Positions 36,661 through 43,588 of a DNA stretch of 64,000 nt are shown here, piece by piece. A program made the translations under genes and the position numbers. The stretch is taken from contig NZ_JAUSYD010000001.1 in the NCBI RefSeq assembly GCF_030816615.1, positions 3,804,501 through 3,868,500 of the forward strand. The letters are read 5' to 3'. Source of the stretch: Streptomyces sp. B1I3. Its GTDB lineage: Bacteria; Actinomycetota; Actinomycetes; Streptomycetales; Streptomycetaceae. The stretch's first letter is position 1. Every line of letters begins with the position of its first letter. The notes under the pieces are model-generated. The model had not been told where the DNA came from, made no database searches, and saw only the letters and a list, made by a program, of their open reading frames with translations.

Positions 36661-36713
36661 TTGGAAAGCGTGTTGGGGGCAACCCCTCACGAGTTCGAAT
36701 CTCGTATCCTCCG
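36661..36713 (+). repeat. att core copy 4, E3/E4 junction
   Basis: Exact 53-bp tRNA-Ser 3' copy, preceded by CGAACAT and followed by CCATTGCTCTCACCGGGCAA as at the tRNA itself. Confidence 0.93.
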
Positions 36714-36734
36714 CCATTGCTCTCACCGGGCAAT

Positions 36735-36776
36735 ACGTCGAAGGCCCCCGCAGCTCGCTGCGGGGGCCTTCGACGT
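36735..36776 (+). terminator. Terminator-like hairpin after att copy 4
   Basis: A perfect 20-bp stem (ACGTCGAAGGCCCCCGCAGC and complement) with a 2-base loop, nearly the same as the tRNA-Ser terminator. Confidence 0.78.
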
Positions 36777-36780
36777 TGGT

Positions 36781-36800
36781 GGTCTCAGTTCTGGTCTCAT
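36781..36800 (+). repeat. Paired arm-type repeat, left end of E4
   Basis: GGTCTCAGTTCTGGTCTCAT then TTATTTCGGA, 67 bases after the core, the same distance as in E1 and E3. Confidence 0.6.
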
Positions 36801-36994
36801 TTATTTCGGATATAAGAGACATTTCATTCCGCCGACTTGCCGTCGCCAGGTCGAGTCACAGGACATCGCCTTCACTCAGAAGCGGGTTTCTGCCGACTCA
36901 GGACGCAAGCGTCCCCCGCGATCCGCCATTCTGGGTCTGTGCAGGACCGATTCCGGTCGGAGACCACCGGTACCCGTCTTTGTGAGGTGTCCCC
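36801..36994. other. Left part of E4 without a gene
   Basis: About 190 bases, presumably the promoter region of the following large gene. No integrase remnant was seen here. Confidence 0.4.
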
Positions 36995-37087
36995 ATCGGC
37001 AAGCCCAGTGGATCAACTCTGGCCGCGTGGCTGAGTGATCTGGAAGTCGACCGGCTTGAGCGGGTCCTGGCAGCTCGCCCGGATGCC

Positions 37088-39430
37088 GTGTCCCCGCCAG
37101 AACCACGCTCGTTCGGCGAACTCGCGGACCGCCTTCAGCGCCCGGCGTCGGTGGCCCCGGTGTTGACCGGACTCGCGCTGCCACACCTGCAGGTAGCCGA
37201 GACACTGGCGGCATTGGGGCCCGTTCCATGTGCCGCCCTGGCCGATCTGGTGGATGTGACCGGAACGGAGAGCGCTCGCGGGCTGGGCGCGGCCTTGGAG
37301 GTGCTGGCCGACCGCGCACTCGTCTGGACGGACGGCGAAGGGCTGCTGCGCATGGCGGCGCCGTTGCCGCAGGCGTGGGACTCGCCGCTGGGGCTGGACG
37401 CCCCGCTCACCCGGCTACTGGCGGACACGACCTCCGAGGAACTGCGCCGCATGCTGGTGGCCCTGGGCATCCCGTCACCCGGCACCACCAAGAAGCATCG
37501 GCTGACGGCCCTCCTGGAACACCACAGCGATCCGGAGCGGGTGGCCGCGGTGATCGCTTCGGCACCTTCGTCCACCCGGAATCTGCTTGAGCGGCGAGCC
37601 TCTCACCGGGGTGAACAGGCTCAATCACAGGCGCATTTCCTCACGTTCAGGACCCCGCCGGCCGACTCCGAGCCGAGTGTGCGCTGGGCACTGGAGCGCG
37701 GACTGCTGGTCCAGGACCGGCACTCCGGGTACGGATCCACACGCATGCCCGCCGAGGTGGCGCTCGCACTGCGCGGAGCCGGCTGGCGCGCCCCCTTCGA
37801 GCCCGTCCCGCCCGTCGTGCGGACGGTGTCCGTCACCTCGGCGGAAGTGGACCGGGAGGCGGCGGCCGCCGCCACGGCGTTCGCCGCACATGCCGCGTCG
37901 GTTCTGGCGACGTGCTCCGCGGCTCCGCCGGTCCTGCTGAAGTCCGGCGGGGTCGGAGCACGTGAGTTGTCCCGGATCAGCAAGGCGGCACAGTGCGACG
38001 ACATCGTCGTACGCCTTGTTCTGGAGACGGCGTACGACGCCGGGCTGCTGGCCCGGGACGGCGACCAGGTCGCGGCAACGGACGGATACGACACCTGGGC
38101 GGAACGAGAACCGGCGGAGCAGCTCACCGCGCTTCTCCACGCCTGGCGGACGCTTCCGCTGACTCCGACCCAGGCGCGCGGCGAGGACGGCAAGGCGCTG
38201 CCCGCGCTCGCCGGAACACCGCCCTGCGGCGGCTGTCTACAGGCCCGGGAGGGGCTCCTCGCCGCCGCGGCACAGCTCCCGGCGGACCGGGGAGTGCACA
38301 GCCCCGCGGAACTGGGGGCGCTGGGCGCCTGGCATCGCCCGCTCGCCGAGCAGCTCCCCCAGGACACCACGCCTTTCGCCACCGCGATCCGGGAAGCGGA
38401 ACTGCTCGGGGTCGTCGCCCGCGGCGCCCTGTCCCCCATCGGTGCCGCTCTGCGGACCGACGACGCCGAAGCGCTGGCCGCCGCCTGTGAGCGGCTGCTG
38501 CCGACGGCCACCAGGGCAGCCCGTTTCGGCGCGGACCTCACCGCCGTCGTCACCGGCACACCGTCCGCCCGCCTCGCCGCACTGCTGGACACCGTCGCTG
38601 ACAAGGAAGTCGGTGGCACGGCATCGGTGTGGCGGTTCAGCCCCACAACCGTTCGCCGTGCCCTGGACACGGGCCGCACGGCGGTTGCCATCGCGGCAGA
38701 CCTGAGCGCCGTCGCGGTCGGCGCCCTCCCCCAGTCGCTGTCGTACCTGATCAACGACTCCGCACGCACTCACGGCCGTGTGCGCATCACCCCCGCTGCC
38801 TGTGTGATCCACGGCGAAGAACCCGCTCTCCTCGCCGAACTCGTCACGCACAGAAAGCTCGCCGCCCTCGGCCTGCGCTTGCTGGCACCGACCGTGCTGG
38901 TCAGCCGAACCTCACTCGACAAGACCCTCGCCACGCTTCGGGCCGCCGGCTACGCCCCCGTTGCCGAGAGGGCCGACGGAACCGTGCGCGTCGAAAAGAC
39001 CCGGCGCCGACGTGCCGCCGCACCGGTCCCGCCCCCGCCCCCACTCCCAAGCCAGCGGCGGCGGTCCGTGCCGACGGTGACTCCGGTGACAGTCGGCCTG
39101 AGCACGCTGGCCGCCAGGCTGCGGGCCGCCCCGCCGATACTTCCGGCTCCCGACCCGTTCGGCACCGGGGTCCCCTACGGCACGGACACCGAGGAGATCG
39201 TCGCCGGATGCGCGAAGAACCTGGCGTACAGCGATGTCCGCCAGCTTGCCCATGCCATCGACGCCGGCACAGCCATCACGGTCGAGTACGTCGCCGCCTC
39301 GGGCAACCGGACCGTACGTACCCTCAGCGAGCTCGTGCTCGACCCGCCCTACTTGTATGCGTGGTGCCACCTGCGCGACGACGAACGGGTCTTCACCCTC
39401 TCCCGCATCCACGGCGTCATGCCTGGGTAG
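37088..39430 (+). CDS. Helicase-associated domain protein with C-terminal WYL-like domain
   Basis: 780 aa from the first canonical start (GTG 37088). It resembles actinobacterial helicase C-terminal/XPB-associated (Helicase_C_3) proteins: tandem winged-helix-like repeats in the first half, then TASVWRFSPTTVRRALDTGR and LSYLINDSARTHGRVRI. The last ~60 residues (AITVEYVAASGNRTVRTLSE, LYAWCHLRDDERVFTLSRIH) form a WYL-like ligand or nucleic-acid sensor. The family-like N-terminus clearly continues upstream (LAAWLSDLEVDRLERVLAAR) without ATG/GTG/TTG; GAGGTG lies 5 bases before an in-frame ATC at 36995. No partner helicase is present. Confidence 0.75.
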   Translation: MSPPEPRSFGELADRLQRPASVAPVLTGLALPHLQVAETLAALGPVPCAALADLVDVTGTESARGLGAALEVLADRALVWTDGEGLLRMAAPLPQAWDSPLGLDAPLTRLLADTTSEELRRMLVALGIPSPGTTKKHRLTALLEHHSDPERVAAVIASAPSSTRNLLERRASHRGEQAQSQAHFLTFRTPPADSEPSVRWALERGLLVQDRHSGYGSTRMPAEVALALRGAGWRAPFEPVPPVVRTVSVTSAEVDREAAAAATAFAAHAASVLATCSAAPPVLLKSGGVGARELSRISKAAQCDDIVVRLVLETAYDAGLLARDGDQVAATDGYDTWAEREPAEQLTALLHAWRTLPLTPTQARGEDGKALPALAGTPPCGGCLQAREGLLAAAAQLPADRGVHSPAELGALGAWHRPLAEQLPQDTTPFATAIREAELLGVVARGALSPIGAALRTDDAEALAAACERLLPTATRAARFGADLTAVVTGTPSARLAALLDTVADKEVGGTASVWRFSPTTVRRALDTGRTAVAIAADLSAVAVGALPQSLSYLINDSARTHGRVRITPAACVIHGEEPALLAELVTHRKLAALGLRLLAPTVLVSRTSLDKTLATLRAAGYAPVAERADGTVRVEKTRRRRAAAPVPPPPPLPSQRRRSVPTVTPVTVGLSTLAARLRAAPPILPAPDPFGTGVPYGTDTEEIVAGCAKNLAYSDVRQLAHAIDAGTAITVEYVAASGNRTVRTLSELVLDPPYLYAWCHLRDDERVFTLSRIHGVMPG

Positions 39431-39524
39431 CCGGGATCCGCGTCGTGGCTCGGTGTTCGGCCGGCCACTGCGGCGATGCCCCACGACCAAGCGCTGCGAC
39501 GAGCCGCCACTACGATCGCCGACC

Positions 39525-40412
39525 ATGGACTGGGTCGAGCGCACCGCGCAGTTGAGACAGTGGACGAGGAGCGGGACGCGAGCTCCGCACAAGCCGCTGC
39601 TGTTCCTGTACGCGCTCAGCCGGTTCCAGCAGGACGCCGATGACGAGCTGCGGTACAGCGCCGTGGAGGAGGACCTGCGGGCACTGCTCGCCGAATACGG
39701 TCCCGGTAACCGGACGACTCCCGCCTACCCCTTCCATCACCTGGTAAGTGACGGCGTGTGGGAGGTGCGCACCGAGCGCGGGCCGGGCAGCCCCGGGACC
39801 GGGGTCAGGGAGCTGCGCGCAACCGGCGCCACTGGGCGGCTGACCCCGAAGCTACGGGCCGCACTACGGAGCCGTCTCTGCTCGGCCGGATGACACGGGT
39901 GCTGCTCGATCTGAACTTCCCGCCCTCCCTCCACGGCGAACTGTGCGAAGCCGTCGGCCTGGCGCTGGAGGAGGCCGAGACCGGACCGACATCGGCCACG
40001 CGCAGGCAGCGGGACCGGCGGATGCGGGAAGCGGTCCTGACGGCGTACGAGTACCAGTGTGCCTTCTGCGGATACGACGGCAGGATCGGCGGTGCCGGTC
40101 GGGCTTGAGGCCGCCCACGTGCGCTGGTGGGCGTTCGGCGGACCGGACGACGTCGAGAACGGACTGTGTCTCTGCTCGCTGCACCACAGGCTGTTCGACA
40201 AAGGCGTACTCGGTCTCGGCGAGGGGCACCGCATCCTGGTCTCGCAGAGCTTTGTCGGCCACAGCGCCGCCGCCCGCGAGCACGTCATCACGCTCGCCGG
40301 CCGTCCGGTCATCGGCCCCCAACCGGGCGTCCGTCCCATCACCGCCGCCCACCGTTCCTGGCACACCAGTCAGGTCTTCCACGGCAGCCCCCGTCCCGCC
40401 ACGGCCGTCTGA
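39525..40412 (+). pseudogene. SBD-HNH phosphorothioate-type restriction endonuclease, frame-disrupted
   Basis: Reads as an ScoMcrA/SprMcrA-like enzyme: an N-terminal sulfur-binding-like domain (RAPHKPLLFLYALSRFQQD, FHHLVSDGVWEVRTERGPG) and a C-terminal HNH nuclease (CAFCGYDG, AAHVRWWAFGGPDDVENG, CLCSLHHRLFDKG). The product is split over frames: 39525 to about 39870, then another frame to about 40085, then the first frame again to 40412. The two changes cancel, so the ~215-base middle is out of frame. As read, translation stops at 39893. Either inactivated or sequencing errors. Confidence 0.82.
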
Positions 40413-40453
40413 CCGCCGACCTGGCAGTCGCAAGCCCATACTGGTAAGGAGTG

Positions 40454-40470
40454 CCATACCGGGAGTATGG
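40454..40470. promoter_or_regulatory. Putative operator of the toxin-antitoxin operon
   Basis: CCATAC-CGGGA-GTATGG inverted repeat with a further direct half-site CCATACTGG at 40436-40444. It overlaps the first possible ATG (40467), favouring the ATG at 40479 as start. It is a likely autoregulatory site for the antitoxin. Confidence 0.55.
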
Positions 40471-40478
40471 TCGCTTAT

Positions 40479-40757
40479 ATGGCGACGAAGAAGGTAACGG
40501 TGACGATTCCCGAGGATCTCCTGGACGAGATCCGCGCGGAGGCGGCAGAACGGGGGATGTCGGCGTACGTCGCCGAGGCTCTGCGCTTCAAGCGTGACCG
40601 GGACCGACTGCGGGAGCTGTCGGACTGGCTGCAGGAGGAACACGGCCCCCTCACCGACGAAGAGCGCACCACAGCGTTCGACGAGTTGGAGGACCTGGAC
40701 GCAGAGCACGAGCGTCGACGTGCCACCGGAACGCACGGCGCCGGAGAAGCCGCGTGA
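40479..40757 (+). CDS. VapB-like antitoxin (ribbon-helix-helix)
   Basis: 92-aa protein with an N-terminal RHH/CopG pattern, KKVTVTIPEDLLDEIRAEAA then RGMSAYVAEALRFKR, followed by an acidic, charged C-terminus that would wrap the toxin (LTDEERTTAFDELEDLDAEH). ATG 40467 is in frame but lies inside the palindromic operator. The stop overlaps the toxin start by four bases (GTGA), the usual coupling of TA pairs. Confidence 0.85.
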   Translation: MATKKVTVTIPEDLLDEIRAEAAERGMSAYVAEALRFKRDRDRLRELSDWLQEEHGPLTDEERTTAFDELEDLDAEHERRRATGTHGAGEAA

Positions 40758-41179
40758 AGAAGCGGTCCGGTGAGCCCGGGCAGCGGCCGCTGCGCGTCTT
40801 CGTACTCGACTGCGAAGCCCTGTCCCTGGCCGTACGCGGCGACCGGAAGATGATCGCTTGGCTCGACCTCGCAGCCCGGGGCGAAGCCGAGGTGGTCACG
40901 TCTCCGATGACGCTGGTCGAGGCGTACGACGGCAGAACCACCGAGCAGCGCTGGGACTGGGTACTCTCCCGGCTTGAAGTCGCTGACATCGGGAAGCACG
41001 AGGCTCGCCAGGCCCGCCGCCTGCTGACAGATACCAAGCTGCACGGCCACAAGTACGCGATCGACGCGATACTCGCCGTCATCGCGCGCCGGCAGAAGGG
41101 GCAGGTCACCGTCTTCACCTCGGACGTAGACGATCTGGAGAGGCTGGTTCCGGAGTCGATCGTCGTCAAGAAGGTATGA
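40754..41179 (+). CDS. VapC-like PIN-domain toxin
   Basis: 141-aa PIN-fold ribonuclease. Acidic active-site residues are in FVLDCEALSLA (Asp, Glu), SPMTLVEAYDG (Glu), YAIDAILAVIA (Asp) and FTSDVDDLERL (Asp). It probably cleaves tRNA or rRNA when the antitoxin is degraded. It is the last gene of E4 and ends 12 bases before the arm-type repeat, which would favour element maintenance. Confidence 0.87.
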   Translation: MKKRSGEPGQRPLRVFVLDCEALSLAVRGDRKMIAWLDLAARGEAEVVTSPMTLVEAYDGRTTEQRWDWVLSRLEVADIGKHEARQARRLLTDTKLHGHKYAIDAILAVIARRQKGQVTVFTSDVDDLERLVPESIVVKKV

Positions 41180-41190
41180 CCCGGCGCTCC

Positions 41191-41210
41191 GGTCTCAGTC
41201 CTGGTCTCAT
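41191..41210 (+). repeat. Paired arm-type repeat, right end of E4
   Basis: GGTCTCAGTCCTGGTCTCAT then TCGCCCCCGTCC, matching the right end of E3, 96 bases before att copy 5. Confidence 0.6.
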
Positions 41211-41305
41211 TCGCCCCCGTCCAGTGCCGTTCACCATCCCTCCGACGCGCGGCTCCGTCCCAGGTCAGAACAACCCCGCCCCTCTCCGAACCCCCGGACG
41301 AACAT

Positions 41306-41358
41306 TTGGAAAGCGTGTTGGGGGCAACCCCTCACGAGTTCGAATCTCGTATCCTCCG
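41306..41358 (+). repeat. att core copy 5, right end of the array
   Basis: Exact 53-bp tRNA-Ser 3' copy; the last one, so the chromosome proper resumes after it. Confidence 0.93.
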
Positions 41359-41385
41359 CCATTGCTCTCACCGGGCAATACGTCG

Positions 41386-41418
41386 AAGGCCCCGACCGGG
41401 AAACCGGCCGGGGCCTTT
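41386..41418 (+). terminator. Terminator-like hairpin after att copy 5
   Basis: AAGGCCCCG...ACCGG-GAAA-CCGG..CCGGGGCCTTTT. It may be the original chromosomal tRNA-Ser terminator, displaced by the insertions. Confidence 0.75.
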
Positions 41419-41467
41419 TGCGTTCCTCCACGCCCTCGCGCCGGGGACACGGCCGCAGGCCGACACC

Positions 41468-41655
41468 TCAGATCCGCACCAGGTGCACGTCCTTGGCGTC
41501 CAGTGCCTTCAGGTAGGCATCCAGGTCGGCCGGATCGCTCGTGAAGACCACGGCGCTGCCATGTCGGGCCGCCGTCAGGGCCACCAAGGCGTCCACGGCG
41601 TCCGGCCGCTTCTTCAAGGGCAGCTCTGCCGCGCCGGGGCGCTTCCATCAGCGCC
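41468..41655 (-). pseudogene. PIN-domain toxin C-terminal fragment
   Basis: Minus strand reads RPDAVDALVALTAARHGSAV, VFTSDPADLDAYLKAL, DAKDVHLVRI-stop. DAVDALVALTA and TSDPADL are the last two acidic PIN motifs. The N-terminal two thirds and any antitoxin are absent. It is different from the VapC at 40754. It lies just outside the last att copy. Confidence 0.75.
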
Positions 41656-41664
41656 GGCAGCGGC

Positions 41665-42075
41665 TCAGCGCAGTTCCTGGATGCGGATCTGGTTGCCGGC
41701 GGGATCGCGGAAGACGCAATCGCGCACGCCGTACGGCTGCTCGGTCGGCTCCTGGACGACTTCGGCGTCGCCGGCCCGCAGCCGCTCGAAGGTGGCGTCG
41801 AGGTTCTTGGTGGCCAGCAGGATCCAGCCGTAGGTGCCCTTGGCCATCATCTCGGCGACGGTGCGGCGCTCGTCGTCGGTGATCCCGGGATCGACGGCCG
41901 GCGGCGCCAGGAGGATGGATGTGCTGGGCTGGTCGGCCGGGCCGACGGTGATCCAGCGCATCGTGCCGGATCCGACGTCGTTGCGGACCTCGAAGCCGAG
42001 GGTGTCGCGGTAGAACGCCAGGGTGGCTTCCGGGTCGTCATGCGGGAGAACGCTCGTGTGAATGGTGATGTCCAT
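41665..42075 (-). CDS. VOC-superfamily protein (glyoxalase/bleomycin resistance fold)
   Basis: 136-aa single-chain VOC protein: MDITIHTSVLPHDDPEATLA, FYRDTLGFEVRNDVG, and C-terminal YGVRDCVFRDPAGNQIRIQEL. Metal-site His/Glu positions are plausible (His6 and Glu near the end). Substrate unknown. It follows an AraC regulator and another VOC gene on the same strand, forming a three-gene unit. Confidence 0.88.
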   Translation of the reverse strand: MDITIHTSVLPHDDPEATLAFYRDTLGFEVRNDVGSGTMRWITVGPADQPSTSILLAPPAVDPGITDDERRTVAEMMAKGTYGWILLATKNLDATFERLRAGDAEVVQEPTEQPYGVRDCVFRDPAGNQIRIQELR

Positions 42076-42085
42076 GGCATTCTCG

Positions 42086-42628
42086 CTAAAGCGGACGCTC
42101 GGGGGGCGCTTCTCGATTCCTGACCGGTCTTGTCACCTGTTTCGCCACGCACGAGGGGAGCCCCTCGGTCGCCTGCGCCGCGAGGCGCCGGTAGGTGCTG
42201 GGCGGCATCCCGACCAGCTCGGTGAAACGCGTGCTGAAGGTGCCCAGGGACGAGCAGCCGACCGCGAAGCAGACGTCGGTGACGCTGAGGTCACCACGGC
42301 GCAGCAGCGTCATCGCGCGCTCGATGCGGCGGGTCATGAGGTAGCTGTACGGCGACTCGCCGTAGGCCAGGCGGAACGCGCGGCTGAGGTGCCCGGCGGA
42401 CATGTTCGCGCCCCGGGCGAGTGCCTCGACGTCCAGCGGCTGCGCGTACTCCCGGTCCATCCGGTCACGGACGCGGCGCAGCCGGGCGAGATCGCTCAGG
42501 CGGTGCGCCGCGCCGGGTCTGCTCGTCACCTGTGCGATCGTGCCACGCGGCGCCGGGGTTGCCCAGTCGTACTGATCACACGGTCCCGTCAGCGCGAGGG
42601 GCGGGGCCGCCAGGGTGGTCGGGCGCAT
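42086..42628 (-). CDS. AraC-family transcriptional regulator
   Basis: 180-aa regulator whose DNA-binding part has two HTHs: VEALARGANMSAGHLSRAFR and VTDVCFAVGCSSLGTFSTRF followed by ELVGMPPSTYRR. There is almost no N-terminal sensor domain. ATG 42628 is adjacent to the upstream VOC stop (TGACATG), suggesting coupling; a GTG at 42529 is an alternative start. It probably controls the neighbouring VOC genes. Confidence 0.88.
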   Translation of the reverse strand: MRPTTLAAPPLALTGPCDQYDWATPAPRGTIAQVTSRPGAAHRLSDLARLRRVRDRMDREYAQPLDVEALARGANMSAGHLSRAFRLAYGESPYSYLMTRRIERAMTLLRRGDLSVTDVCFAVGCSSLGTFSTRFTELVGMPPSTYRRLAAQATEGLPSCVAKQVTRPVRNREAPPERPL

Positions 42629-42629
42629 G

Positions 42630-43244
42630 TCACCGGGAAGCCGTCTCCCAGACGAAGCCGTCCGGGTCGGTGAAGGGCCCGCCGTCGCCTTCGATCACGA
42701 GCCGGTGCGATCCGGTTCCGTCGGGAGCGACGCCGGCGTCCTTGGCGAGGGCCCGCCTGCCGTAGAGCGCCAGCTTGACGGAGTTCGGCGGCGTCGCGAA
42801 CTCGGTGTACTTGCGGCCGTAGCTCTTCCCGACGACGAGCCCTCGGCCGACGTAGAACTGCTTGCTCGCGGCCATGTCCTCGACGCCCAGGAGGAGCACC
42901 ACCTGGTCGATCTGCCGGGTGGCCGGTCCCGTGTCCTTCTTCGCCGAGGACGCGATCTTCCAGAGCGCCCCGTCCGGGGCCTGTACGACACCGCCGTAGC
43001 CCCAGAAGGACTTCTTGGCCGGCTTCACCGTCGAGGCGCCCGCCTCGAGTGCGGAGTCGATGAGGCCGTTGACGGTGGCGGGCTGGGACACGGTGAGCGA
43101 CAGCGTGAAGCCGCGGAAGCCGGTCGTCGGTGTCTCGCCGGCCCGTACGCGCACCTGGGTGTCCAGGCCGAAGGCGTCGGTGTAGAAGCGCTGGGCGGCG
43201 GTGGGGTCGGCCGCTTCGAGGATGACGGAAGTGATGGAAGCCAT
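42630..43244 (-). CDS. Two-domain VOC-superfamily protein
   Basis: 204 aa with duplicated VOC modules: SITSVILEAADPTAAQRFYT...VQAPDGALWKIASS and QIDQVVLLLGVEDMAASKQF...FTDPDGFVWETASR. Glyoxalase-like, no assigned substrate. First gene of the VOC-AraC-VOC unit. Confidence 0.87.
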   Translation of the reverse strand: MASITSVILEAADPTAAQRFYTDAFGLDTQVRVRAGETPTTGFRGFTLSLTVSQPATVNGLIDSALEAGASTVKPAKKSFWGYGGVVQAPDGALWKIASSAKKDTGPATRQIDQVVLLLGVEDMAASKQFYVGRGLVVGKSYGRKYTEFATPPNSVKLALYGRRALAKDAGVAPDGTGSHRLVIEGDGGPFTDPDGFVWETASR

Positions 43245-43506
43245 GGAACGAAGCTATGCGCGGTGCTGCGGTAGCGCTTCTCGATTCCTGACCGCTTCCG
43301 GCCGTCCGCCCGCCGGACGTCCGTCGGGCCGCTCGCGGAGGCACCCGGGAACCTGCGGGGCCCGGCCTGTCCACGGCCTTCGTCCCCGGGCCGGTCCGGA
43401 CAGCGGCACCGCCCGGACAGCGGCACCGCCCGGACAGCAGCGCTGTCCGGGCGCAGCGCCGTCGACCGGACGGGCGAAGCGGACCGTCCGCGACCCCGCT
43501 CATGCC
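43245..43506. other. Intergenic region with short tandem repeat
   Basis: No gene seen. Three 17-bp-period copies of CGGACAGCGGCACCGCC-type sequence lie at 43397-43440, then an inverted CTGTCCGGGCG. Possible regulatory or slippage-generated repeat. Confidence 0.5.
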
Positions 43507-43540
43507 GACGGGCCCGACACCGTGCGGTGTCGGGCCCGTC
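43507..43540 (-). terminator. Terminator of the surface protein gene
   Basis: GACGGGCCCGACACC-GTGC-GGTGTCGGGCCCGTC, a perfect 15-bp stem with a 4-base loop, 48 bases past the stop at 43589. Confidence 0.82.
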
Positions 43541-43588
43541 GGTCGCTCAGGGCGTGGACCGGGATTCCCGGCCGGTACCCCCTGTGCG

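Noticed and set aside
21078-41358. Extra tRNA-Ser genes at the four downstream copies
   Set aside because: They lack the acceptor 5' strand, D-arm and half of the anticodon arm, so they are att cores and not genes.
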